Assembly: GCA_016165875.1 (NCBI GenBank)
Contig: JABBOT010000002.1
Location: forward strand, 19,050,120-19,114,119
Direction: 5' to 3'
From: Acanthopleura granulata
Taxonomy: Eukaryota; Mollusca; Polyplacophora; Chitonida; Chitonidae
DNA: 64,000 bases
Positions 48,308-61,700 of the stretch are shown one piece after another (within the stretch, counting starts at the first letter, position 1; each line of letters opens with the position of its first letter). The translations under genes and the position numbers were made by a program. The notes under the pieces were generated by a model. It worked only from the letters and a program-made list of their open reading frames with translations, was not told the origin of the DNA and did not search any database.

Positions 48308-49715
48308 TTAGTGTACGAATCCGTTGGCCATGTGGTACTGTTGGGCGTCCACAATGACGCTGGTATAGCCAGCCTGGGGCATAACGGGATAGTGCCGCTG
48401 GTTTGGTAGTGCCGCCGTCTGGTAAGGACTTGGTTGACCGTATGTTTCGTATGTACACGGTGTTTTCACACAGTTTGTATAAGCGTCCTGAGCAGCGCTG
48501 TAAGTTTTCTCTTGCAGCGCACGCATATCCAAAAGTTTTTGTGTTGCACTAGCAATGGCAGTAGCGCCCGTCACCAGCGAGCTATTGTGATTGGTGTCCG
48601 AAACCGCTACCGAGCTCTTGCTGAGTTCAGGGTGAAGGGAGGTGCTCTGAGATTTGAGATAACTCGAGCTGTGATAGTCCGCCGTGGTGTTGTTGTTGGT
48701 CCGACTGTCGGTCGTAACGTTCTGTGAGTACTGCACAGACTGGCGCCTCATGATGACCGATTGTTGCGCAGTGGACGAATCCCGGGACTGAGATGAGGTC
48801 AGGCCCGATCCTCCCTCCGTCACTGCTGTAGCACTGTCTTGAGATGGTTTGTACGTGTCCTCCTTCACCAGCTGTTGAGTGGCATCAATCAAAGATTCGA
48901 ATTTTGCACTACTTTGGCGGTCCCCCGTGCGAGTGGGAGGATTGGTCCCGGAATGGCGCTTATCGTACTCCTCGTTCACAACATCCACCTCAGAAGCTGA
49001 AGATTCGGAGCGGTTGCTGTAAGGAGCCGTGTAATTATGAGATGAGGAATTATATGAGGGGTCTCGACTACTGCTTCTCGAGCACTGCCCTGAAGTCCTG
49101 TAGTCAAACTGTTGTTGTTGCTGCTGTCCCTGACCCCCTGTCGGGGTGCGGGAATTCTCCGATGGTCTAGTGTAACCCTCCCTGCTCGCACTGGAGTCTG
49201 AATGAGTGAGTCGCGAGGCATCGGAGGATGCTGCCGTGGCGGATGTGCTTTGAGAGCTGATGAATCCCGGGAAATTCGCAGGATCTCTGGCGGGGTAATA
49301 TCGTTCCTCATAGCTCCTGTACGTGGGCCGCTCATCCATGAGTCTTTGGTGAGCTTGGTAAGGATACACACAAGCCGCGGAGTCTCTGTACATTGCCATG
49401 CTGGGATGAGTGGCGTACGGCGAAGAGTAGAAAGCTGCACTGTAACGGTCCATTCCTTCGTGGGAATGTTGATACATCACATTCTGGTACCCTGACATGG
49501 TCGGTACTGCCACTTCCGGCACCAGATCCGTGTATTCCGGGGTGGGATATTCCGAGGTGGGCTCCGGAACGCTGGGGTAAGGCGAACGACGGGCCTTGCT
49601 CCGGCTGGAACGAACTTTGGTCGGCCTTGACCTCTCCTGTATGCTAGAGTAAGGTGATGTGTCTTTGGACATCGTCTGCTCCAGCTGAATTTGTAAATCT
49701 TTGGCTTGAACATCA
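48308..49715 (-). CDS. SIM: SIM last exon, C-terminal regulatory tail
   Basis: It is 1408 bases entered in phase 2 after acceptor CTTTTCAG. The first residues ([14 protein letters not shown]) correspond to human EIEYKELQLSLEQ. A basic patch ([10 protein letters not shown], residues 307-316) may be a nuclear localisation signal. Tyr/Pro-rich and Ser-rich stretches follow, with a run of six Gln (469-474). The protein ends in a distinct block, [16 protein letters not shown]. The stretch in between is low-complexity and not recognised as a domain. Confidence 0.93.
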
Positions 49716-52700
49716 CTGAAAAGAAAGACAGAATACGCGAGCTTGTTACTGATGCTATACCAACAACTACATCACATGAAAAGCCAGAGTCACATGGTGT
49801 GGCGCAACTAACATGTGGCACGATAAATATGATTCAATATTATCCTTAACACATTCAAAGAGTAAATCTCTATTCCAAAACAAGTTTTACTTCGTATATG
49901 ACCAAGATACCTATGTCCGGATTTAGGTCCGCCAATTTGTCTGGTACTAGGCACGAGATGGTGAGGTGTGTTGGAATCTCCATACCCATGCTGTATGCTA
50001 GGAATTTTCCAATCAAACAAATTTTATCCATGTTGTATTAGGGGAATAGGTTTTAGAAGACTGTGCTATAAACATAATGCAATTTAAGTGCGTTTACGGC
50101 TCATACCTGAGTACATAGTTGACACTGACGATACAATGAGGACGCGAGGAACGACTGTTGTGGACAATGGTGGCATAACTCTGCATCCATACCCAGCCGC
50201 CATCTTTGGACAGAAAACGGTAATATTTACTCGTCACTTGCCCTTTCAATAACACTGCAACAAAGCAAAAGTGAAATCCTGAATAATAACGCGAAGAAAA
50301 ACACAGCTTTTACGTTTGGTATTTACTTGACTCGCTTCTCTAGAGGGCCTGTTGTTGCGGCGAAGGCAAATAAAATAATAATACCAAAACATTAATCGTA
50401 CATAGAGAGAAATGCTACAGATTCATGCTCGGAAACTCAGTTATGAGATTGAACATCCCACATTTGACCAACTGAAACCGTGACAAGGCGAATCTAAATC
50501 ATTTATTTCAACTCCGTTTGCCCGCCATTCGCAGATTCGTCCTCCATATATTAAGGAACCTTAACACCCCATGACTGCAAACCTATTTCGAGAGCAATTC
50601 ATCAGTGTAGTTCTAAAATAAGTGCACAGAATCGTCGAAGTCGCTTCTTTGCACATGAAAATATCCTAAAACTTGCAGAGAGTATAATGTTTCTCGCTTT
50701 GGTCGTGATGGGGTTTCCTTGAACTTCATCGTATGTTCTTAAAGGAATGAGCAATATGGAGTGGATCGGTTATCTGATCGGCCATTCAATTATTATGTCT
50801 TCTGTAAGAGGTTGTATCTCGATGAGAAAGACATAAAGAGAACATAATTGAGTGATCAGCGCTTGCATATCCAGTTACGAGAGCTGCGAGTTAGCAGTTA
50901 GAGATCATAATGGGCGGGTCACAAAACAAACAGCTAGAGAATATGTTGTCCAGCGCTTGGGTAGCCAGATCCACAGCTGTGGGGATAGGCGAGCGCCAAA
51001 ACATCTGTCACTTCGCACAAAGGCAAATAGAGGATGTTAGCTGTTGAAAAAGACATCGAACATATTTACTTCCCATGCCAATTATTGTTTGCTAGTTTTC
51101 GTGCGACCGCGTGATATTTCACAAATTACCGAAACATTTTTCCTCCAGATGACTGCAAATACATCCACGTAAGACGTCAATTTTCAATAAAGGTCGACCT
51201 CAAGATTGTAATTTTGATAGGTCGTTTCTGACTTTTACAGAGCAAAGAAAAGAACATCTCATCACAGCTTATTAGGTAGTCAACAATTCAGAAGATATTA
51301 TAAAGATGTCTGCTTTGTAATCCTGAAAGTGGCCATACGATCTTGGGTCGGTCGACCCATACTGACATGAAGATACCTGTTGTACTTTCAGTTCACAAAG
51401 AAAACCTCCTCAACATCTTCCCGTAGCTTTACGCTGCACACAAAGCAACTTACGACCAACATAAATTATTTAATTATTTCATAACATCATAACATATAGT
51501 TTAACAGCGTACATTTTATTCTGGGCAAACTTACTTAACATAAAAAGAATATCTCAACTCAGGGCAGGTATTTCGCTGCATGTATTGTGTTAAATATTAA
51601 CAATAAAAAGTATAGTCTCTTGCATATCGAGTATCAAGTGAAATCCAAAAGGCATATAACTGTTTAAAGCTCAAGTCGCATTCCAAACTGAAAAAGATAA
51701 TATGATGTCTTCCAAACAATAGGTGCTTTACTTTCGAGCCCGCATTATTTATCATATCATCAATGCGATAATAAAAATCAAACTCTACCCCAGGTGCGAA
51801 TTTAGAGCTGTTTGTCATTCCTTATACCGGTGCATGGCAGCTTTATTCCCCACCGAGGTATATGTAGACGCGTTAAAACGCCATCTTGGAACGTGACTCT
51901 ATCGATGTTCAGGTCACCTTGGGCACAGGGTCAACTCAAAATTCAGACTGGGTCAGGGGATCGGAAAATCGGGATCAGCGAAACGTGCCGCCAGCCCTCC
52001 ACAGACAATAAAACCGGCTACAGACTAATGTTTACATTTTATACAGAACAACGCGGTAACAGGGTATTTGGTATTGAGATAGTCCGCTTTTTAACAAAAT
52101 GATGCCAGTAAAACATCATAAAATGTTATACCCTTAACAAATACAATCTACATGCATACGGATGTTTTATTTTATTTTTTGCCATGGAATTCGTTATTGA
52201 CATGGGTCATGTTTAGGTCTATAATTCATTCCCGCCAGCAACTATAACGTACTTTACCATTATTAATAAAAATAAAGAGAAAATTATTACAAGCAAGACG
52301 GCAAATATGTTTTATAAACTACATAATTTATGTCAAACCCTATCAATTTTTAGCAGTATTTTTTTGTTGTTTTTTTTTTTGTTTTGGTTTTATTTGAAAA
52401 CTGAAATTTCTCGGGGACAGCAGTACACGATATCTTAAGCGTAAATGTATTATCATGGGAAACATTCAGCAACTCGACAAGTGCAGATTTTCCACATTTA
52501 ATATATATGAGAAATCGCGATCGCCTATACATATACAGTATAGATTGGCAATGGGCAAGTGTTAATATCTAAGTCCGGTGTGACACTAAACCTGATCGTT
52601 ACTGATATCTGTGTGTATATGTTTGGTGAGACAAACAGCTGTGGATATCGAGAAGGTTTGTAACACGATATCACGTGTATATCCTACATTTCTACCTTTC

Positions 52701-55700
52701 TGCACAAGTACAAGGCATATCCAGGGGCTTATTGTTTGTCTGTGCGCGGAGTGCATGCATATCTAACTATGCCCGATACAGATTTGATGAAATACTTTTA
52801 AACAAATAAGAAATCACTCATGTTACTGAGAAAAGTATTCACCGCGACACAAACTTAACGTTAATGTTTTTGTTTCTGTTCTGGGAAATGATCGTACTAG
52901 TTTGGATTATGAATCAAAGAAAACGCACCATTTCTCCCTCTGCGCGTAAACCGTCTCTGCCTAATGTATGTGTATTCTATATGTGCAGAGTGAGAGGTTT
53001 TGTGTTTGAATCCAGGTTTCTCTGCTAGGCTCCTGTTTTAAGTCAGGAACTTGTCAGGTATCAATGAAAGGGAGCTCTTACCAAAGGATAAGTGTCCTGA
53101 AAAGTGGGTTAATTTTCCTCTGAACGATCAATACTCACATGTATGATGAGAATATCTCATATGCATAATATCACAGGCGTGTATATAATGGTACAATGTT
53201 TTCTCGATCAGATCCTGAGGTTCATATCCGGTCAGCTGGGCAACTCTGAAAAAACAGTTCAAAAATATGACATTATGATTAAATATTCTTGTTCTAAGTA
53301 TAACTTCATTCAGCTTGGCGTTAACAGAAGATATAGTTTGGCGCACAATACTAAGGAGCCGCCCTAAAACTGAAACCAGCATCTACGGAAGATATGTCTA
53401 GCAGAAGAACTAGATTCAATCAAACTTATTAAGACATTTACAAAGAAATTGTTAACTCAAACGCACACCTCATGCAAATTAAAACTTATATAAACAGCCA
53501 AAAAATGTTAGTTTGTTTGTTTTTTTTTTTTTGTTTGTTTGTTTGTTTCATCAAACAACACAGTAATGTGCGTCACGTATACCAATACATTTGGGCTGAT
53601 AATATAAAAATTATCTTGCCTATTTGTCCCTCGAAATTGTAAACTTCTGTTCATAAATAGAGTTAGCAGTTCTTAACCACTGTGAGATGCACATGTATAT
53701 TTCTCCATGTTATGAGGATCACGAATGTAATTTCACAACGACCTTTTGTCATCGGTAGGTATCAGAAAGGACTTGTTAATGAAATATGGTTTTGAGCTAT
53801 AAAGAGATGCCCACGTAAAAGGTATGATCAGATCCTGTGAGATCTATCCAGCTCAAACAAGCGTTCCGCAATAATTAGGTTCGTCAGACATTTTTTGCAA
53901 AACTATTGCAATGTGCTTATTTTTCATCTCTGCTCTCCTTGTTATGCATTTCCTTTCATGTCGCTCTGTTCGTAGAACAATTAGGTTGAAGCCTCAACCT
54001 CCAAACATTATTAGCCAATCAAATGGAACAGCAGTTTGCTGACAACGGAGCAAAAGTTTGATTCGCTTATCACATAGAGGCTCACGTGCACTGACGCGTG
54101 ACTTAAAAACGCCTGCCTAATGTTGTCTTCAGTAGAGATGGCATTGGAAGGCTAATTGACCAGGAGCTCGAGCTCTTTCCAACTCAGCGTCCACGAGGGC
54201 TTGACTGATGCTTGAAAGCCAGAATCTTGAATCAAATTGATCGTTACCAGAAGTTTCTTGTGTAATTTACAAGAAACCGAAGGCTGAAAATAGTTAGAGT
54301 AAACTATACTCCAGTCATACTCCAGTTCCTCATCTGTTAGACAACAACATTACAAAATGTTATTCTAAAAAAAAAAAAACAACAATACTCATCAACTGTG
54401 AATTTGGACTCACTCAGGAGTAACCAATATACATGTACTGAGGTTATTATATTTAACATCTGGAATCGTCATACTTACTTGGCGTCCAAAAAGATAAGCT
54501 TGAGATCCAGGCTCGCTCTGAACATAAACATATTGCTGTTCATTTTAATTTCGGTGATGGCGCTGGGCGGGAGAGAGTGTCCCACCGCCACCAGTCCCAC
54601 ATTTTGATAACAGCCGTCGTAAGGCGCAATGTCCATCGTGTATTGTTTTATCTTCAAATAACCACTGCAGTGAATGACCTGAAATACGGTGTTAAAATAT
54701 AGGCTTAAACATAGTGAAATATTAGGAACCATTTACATATATTACATGTAAAGAATTGGTGCTCATTTTCAAAAGATAGCGTAAATGTTTCTTTCACATG
54801 TACAAAAAAATGACAAAGAATATGGTGTTGTTATAGATATTCTTTACATATCCCTAAAAATTTATTAAAATGTTGTTAATTATACGATTATATTTGGTTA
54901 CTATCCGCTACAGCTAGTTCGTCTTTCACACATTAATGAATGAATAAATACGAAAAATCGCTTTAGCAAAATGAATGAATGATTATGGTTTAAAACCGCG
55001 CCGATAATATTTCGGATTTGTCGTAGTGAGATGAGGTGCAAGATGAAATAATAACTAATGTCCAAGAAAAAATCTTTCGCTCGATTGAGAAATCGGACAG
55101 GCGAGTAAACACTATTTGTGCTGGTTACTTAATGAAACGGAATGAAAACCTGATTTAACCATATCGTTTTGTCACGACTGGTCTCTGGCCTTGTCCACAT
55201 GAACTGATCGATACGATACTTTTCCTGATTTCATATTCTTGCTGGCTAATTCATTCATACTTAGGAGACCCCAGTCGACCCCGAGGCGTTCGAGTGCATA
55301 AGATTCACAGATTACTGATGGTCTGACGGGGCATTTCACAGTGCATGGGTCTGGGAGCATGACTTTAGCCCGGTAGAATTCATGACATGACCACATCGGC
55401 TATACACGTTATACACTCCTTCACAATACGATAGCAACTAAATACCAGTAAGAGCGGCTAAAACACAATATCAGAAGACCTTATCGCGATTTTACAAAGA
55501 TGTGAGGGCCCGAGTCTTTTATCTTTGCCTCTGAAATTCAAAAGAGATACAGTGGATTCGCGTGAATGCAACCGAGCATAACAGAATCTATAAAGCGTTT
55601 AGAAAATCTCAGTTGGCGTTTAGTGAGAAAGCTATGAGTGCGTAATGAGAATGGCATATTGTGTTTTGTCTACGCCTTAATCCAGGGACGAAGCCGAGCC

Positions 55701-58700
55701 TCACGTTGAAATATTCCGGGAACGTTCCGCCGTGTTTCATACAGCATTATCACAATTAACACAATCCAACCACGTATACAAAATACGCGGAATTCCTCGA
55801 ATGGTAATGAAGTATTTTCCTCCCGAGATACATGCCTTTCTATTGCAGAATAATTGCAATAGTTCAGTCTTACAATTTTCCTAATACAAATTTTAAACAT
55901 TCTTCCCAAAATTCTTCCCAAAAATTACAGAAAAACCCTAGAGCGCATTACATAATTTTCATGACGTAATTTAATTCAACACAAACGTTCACACTAATGT
56001 CAAGGAATATTATTGAAGTGGCGAATTCTTGACAAAACATACACGCACATGCTTTTAACTTCCAAAGATAAGGTCATGATTGTTTGGGTGGCAAAGAAGT
56101 TCCAGTGGAAGGTATCTTTCATCCACATAGAAAAATGAGACAAAGGCTCTGGTGGCTTCGGCACATTACCTGGTAGCCATAAAAAGGTTAACTTTTAATT
56201 CTAAATATATCACTTACAGTGCTTGAAACATGCAGGTGATGTGAAAATTATTCCGTCGGAGATATGACTAGTCATTGTACTAACAATCACTGTCGTCATA
56301 TTTATTTGATTAAAAAAAGTGACAGAAAAATACATAATCCTTTTCAATGATCTTACCTTGTATCCACCGTTAGTCAGTCCTGCGTTTCGTTTTGCTAAGA
56401 CACACTTCATCCGTAAGAAAAAAGTTCTCTCTATCTCGATATCTGAAAATAAATAAGAAAATAATACTTTTCATAAAACTGTTCAGTCAGATTTCAGTCA
56501 CATATTTTCATAAAGCTGTTCAGTCAGATTTCAGTCACATATTTTCATACATCGCACAGAAACTCAAAAAAATGGTTGCCTTTAAGGGTAACGAAAACTC
56601 CTGCAAGTTTATAGAGAAAGTGTGATGAATATACACAATTTTGTAAGACTCCATCTAGCTTTGTAATTTATCTTTAACATAAAGTAGAATTTAATGTTTT
56701 CATGGGGTGATAGGGAGAGGAGAGGGGAGACCAGCTACGAAACAAGAAGGCAGCTACCATATACAGTGCACACAGCCTCATGGTGACATTATAATATTTT
56801 TCCAGGATTATTGTCTCATTAAATCCATTGTTAAAGTGGACAATTATTTTTCCACGTAAGAAGACAAACACGTTTGAACTTATAAGTTTTTTCGTAACAA
56901 TAACATGGCGATGCGATAAAAAAAATGTTACCGAGAAGAACTGATACAAGAACTGACTTACCTCATGATTACCTCATTTTAGCTCTAATTTTAATTAAAT
57001 CAATGTAATGAGGTTCAATATAAATGATAAAAAACAGAATAACATGGTTATTATTTGAATATTATGGATATAAATGGTTAACTTGTTGTTTACATCGATG
57101 TCTCTTTACACAAACTTGTCTTAACGGATCGATGGATGGCTATTTTACCGCGGACATGCATGTTTAATGTAAAAAAAAAATGCACAGTTTCAGTGTTACA
57201 GGTATCTATATTTTCACCTGTATGAACTTTTTCCCTGTGTGGTAAATTGTCTGTATTCATAAATGTCATTGCTTTTTTTTTTAATTTCTAAGTACATTTA
57301 CAACAAGGAAATCTTTTTATATACATAGTATTGCAAATTACAAAATATATTTCATATAATATATATTTATATAACTGAAACAATTGCCCCAGAGATAAAT
57401 AAATGTGAAAGACCATGACGAACAATATGTGTAACAAGATAAGACAGAGATGTATGGGCCCTACCTTGTAATATATGAGTATGGTAAGGATGATGGACGG
57501 TGAGTAGAGCGGTCATTTCGTCATGATCCGCAGGGTGGATGTATTCATATATACTATTGCCAGTTAATTCCACCTGAAATATAAGAAGAACGGCGAACAT
57601 GTTCAAACAGTTCATTTCACATTTTGCAGACATAATAAATCCAGCATATGGAAGAGCAAGTACAGATATATCTAAAAGCTGAGCTGAAAACTAAAAAATA
57701 GTGCATCAAAAGCTAACACATTTCTACAAAGTTGATCTATTATAATTCACTACTTACAATATAAATCAAACACCTTTTCGGTGAATTAAATTAAATCTTC
57801 AAGGTGTTCCAAAAATCAAAGTTTTGAGAATCTGTATATTCAACGACAAGTCCAGGGATTTGTTAATTCTCAACATTCAGAAGAGGAGAGGGGAAAAGAG
57901 CACCCACTCGGATTAAGTTCGTGAAAAGTCTAAAACAACGTCACTAAACCCACTCACAATGGCCGAATGTCGCAAGACCATTTTAAAGCATCAGAACTCA
58001 AAGTCTCTTCCGAAAACCCTTTTCTTTCGGAATGTGTTTTACATTCTTGGGGTCACAGAAAGCGCAGGAATACGTGATATGTCACAAGACCTCGGTGCTA
58101 CCTAAGTGCATTTTATTCGAAAGCATAAATTGGAGAAAAGTAAAGTTTTACTGCCTTTGACGGAATCGTTATTGAAAAAAGATGTTCCAGTTTCCAAACT
58201 TCTTTGATACGCGCAGGTTTTTTGGCTTTTCAAAGGGTCAGTTTTATTTGTGCAGACGATAGCCATTACATAAAGCTTAACCATGCACTGGCAGGACGAC
58301 GTCCACACCAAGGCGTCGAAAATAAAGTCTTTGTGTGGGGAGATATGAACGAATCAGAGCAACATTTATGGCAAAGAGACCACCAAATCCGTACATTACA
58401 AAGTTGTGATTTCTAAGAATGGGACATAATGCCAATGACTGTGTCAGAAGTCCCTCGGCTTATTGGCCGGGTATCTGGGCGAAGACCCCCACGTCCACAC
58501 AGCCTCCCCTCCATTAACCTAAGTAAGAGACCAACAGTCTTCCCCGGCCATGCCGGCAGGGACGTTCTGTTTTCACAACCCTTTATGATATCATGTAAAA
58601 TCAGGCAAATTCTGTTAAATCAACCAAAATCTCTTCAGATGGCTTTTGAAGATTGCGGAAAAAAAGTTTTACATTGAAAAGATCATGAACTGCGATCACA

Positions 58701-61700
58701 TAAGAGTTTTTGATCCGAAAGCTTCCAGTTTACCGGCTTTGGGGAATTCAGCAACGGCGTCTGTGCGGTTGTCAAGGAGACGACACGCCTCTTTGGAGTG
58801 ATAATACAAGGGAAGATTGGTCATGGGTTTCAAAAGATAGTAACACAGGCCTGGTGTAGGTTTGACGACAGTCAGTATCGAGCTGAGCGAAGAGTGGCAA
58901 ACACGGGATCAAAGGCGCTCACAGGCAGTTTGTATCTGGGAACATGTCCCCAGGCGCGCTCAGTAACAACCGACAATTTCTACCCGCAAAGATCCCACTA
59001 CAGGTGCATAACATCCAAGCGGATCGAACTCCAGAACAAACGGTCTCTGTAGATTTGCCGGCCAAAATAACTGACCGACAGAAGACATATGCCGTTCGTG
59101 TACGCCAAGACAATTACACCTCGGTAATTAGACGTGGCACAGGAAGTCGCCATGTATTTTGGCTTGTACTACTTTACAATTAGCCATGGCAACGCGATGT
59201 TTCTTCAGACGTGAAACTGTCAGACGCAAACTGGAATGCACAGGGTTAAATAAGTAACCTTGAAAGTTAACTTGTACAAAATGTTCAGAGCAGTGCTCTT
59301 AAAAATTTGACCGGTCGGGGATTCTTGGTGGGACGGCTTCCTTGAACTTCAGGATAATTTTCTCCAACCTTAAATCGGAATAGCGTAGAAGAAGTGAACT
59401 GTTTTAATAAGGCGTGAAACACCAGTGTAATAAATTTTGAACAACACCCCAAAATACTGTGTCCCAAGAGTTGGTCAAAGTAGAATAAGTACTTAGAAAT
59501 CCTCTAGTTATATCAGATATGAGGCTGATAAACAGAACCAATCGATATAGTATATGTCGTATATTTAACGTGCATATTACTCGGCGTCATTTCACAACAT
59601 AAACCATTGTAGTATACATAAAACACTGTGTTGTATACACCTACCTGTGATAGACCCAAGTGAACAGAAGCCGTCTCAGAAATGTACATAATTTTGCCAT
59701 CAGGGGCCACAACGAATATAAAGCCATCCAAGGTCTGTAAAGCAATATAACACTTATTAATACGAGTGATATTATCACATGCAGTCCATCAATACAACTG
59801 ACGTTGACTTATAGCATCCATTAATACAACTTGAATTGGGATATACTCGGTATTCAAGTATAATGCGACTTTGAGGCCCTTTGTATGCCTTTCCGGAGCA
59901 TAAATTTTAATACTTGGGGGAGGTTCAATTCCACAGAACTGTTCAGAAGACATCCTAAAGGCGACATATACTTGTTTGTTTCCAATTTTAGAACAATTTG
60001 CGACATTCCGATTAGTTCCTATTTGTTGCATTACGGGAACGCAGGGTATTTATCAGATAAATTTCAACGGCAAATAGTGCCAGGTGCATAAATTTGAATC
60101 GATAATTGCCTGAAATTAAATCGCCTGATGAAAGTTTTCCAAGAATCATTATTTACCCCATAAACAATACTGTTATTCTCCATATATGTAGCCTTATCAC
60201 TCTGTATAAACGCAAGCGGAAGTGTCCAGGTTTCAGCCTTTTACAATTTAAATTTTGACTGTAACATGATCTGCGCTGAGCGAGGAGTTTGGTGGTTGTC
60301 TCATTCAGTCTGGAATAGAGCACATCGACTGGAGATCAGTGTTTGCTATCAGGGCATTCCCGGAGCTCGTAAAACCCTGAAACTCTTGTATTTTGGGAAG
60401 AAAGTCTCATGAATAGAACATTTTAGAGATTTCGGTAAATCAAGATCCTAAAAGAGGAAAGTGTATTCCTCAGCACGAGCCAGGGTGGGAGCTACCAAGT
60501 ATGACGCAGAAGAGGGGGGAATGGTTAGAGAATGACATTTGTTGGAAGCTTCTAAAACAATGTACAGGATTGAATGCTGAAGATATGTTTTAGACAATCC
60601 ATCATGTAAATGTAGTGAATGTTTTTTCCAAGTCAGTCATACCTTTATTTGAAATGGATAGGACAAATGAGTTTATTACGTAGACAAATTTACAAGAGTC
60701 TGGTGTGAAAAAAAAAGCAAAAACAAAGGCGATGCTTTAAAATTGCAAATTGTTAAAATCAAGATGATTTAAGCCTCGCCTCGGATTTTAGTATGTAGCA
60801 AGGCAATGGAAATTGCAAAAGTTCACAAACGAATTTAATTAAGATTCAAAATAACCATTAGGCTGTATATATCTTTCAAAAATAAAAGTTTCAACAAGAT
60901 CTTCCAACATAAAGCCTATGGAGTAAGGCGTAGTGTTTTGCTGAAAAAGATTATAATTAATTAAAGCCGAATTTCTCTTTTTCCGTTCGAAGAAGAGATC
61001 TTTTACATCAGATTTTTTCCAGTCAAGGAAAAAAATCGATATGTTCTATTGAGAATCAAAGTAAGGACAAATCCTGTTTTAAGCTCTTCTAAGAGTTTGT
61101 TCTTTTTAGCACTCTTGTATATCTGGTCTCCACTGAAATATCAGATCCCCTTGAGAACTTGACGAACTAGTCGGATGTACCCGTAATATACTCACAGACG
61201 CTGATCACAACCAAACTACTAGCAACTTTACATGGGAAAATCCAGCTCTAGTGCCGAACCAATCATTTAATCCAAGTGATTGTATTTTTCAAATTATCGT
61301 TGCAGGGGACGACCTATGTAGTGTGGCGAAGGGCCGAGGGGGAAAAAAGAGCATCGGGGCAGAAATTGTCGTTTGTGACCGTGCATATCTTCCCGAGATT
61401 TCCTGCCTTGTTTGGCGAGAGCGTAATGAATCAAACCACACAAGTTACTGTTGTCTCCGCTGTGTTTAGAAACCAGACACCAAACCACAAGCCATCGTAA
61501 TACGATTTTAAAAAACGATTGGACGTATTCAATTACCTAGTAAAGCTTTCGCCACTGGCTTAGATCTGACCTCTCTGACACCCCTCGGGACAGACAATGC
61601 ACCAATAACACCACCCAGGTAAATAATCCGAATCCGATTCGTTCAACACTATCGGACGACCATGATGCACATTCACTTAAGTATAGTCAGTTGTTCATGG

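Noticed and set aside
48844..49647. Several 84-154 codon frames on both strands
   Set aside because: Shadows of the long SIM last exon.
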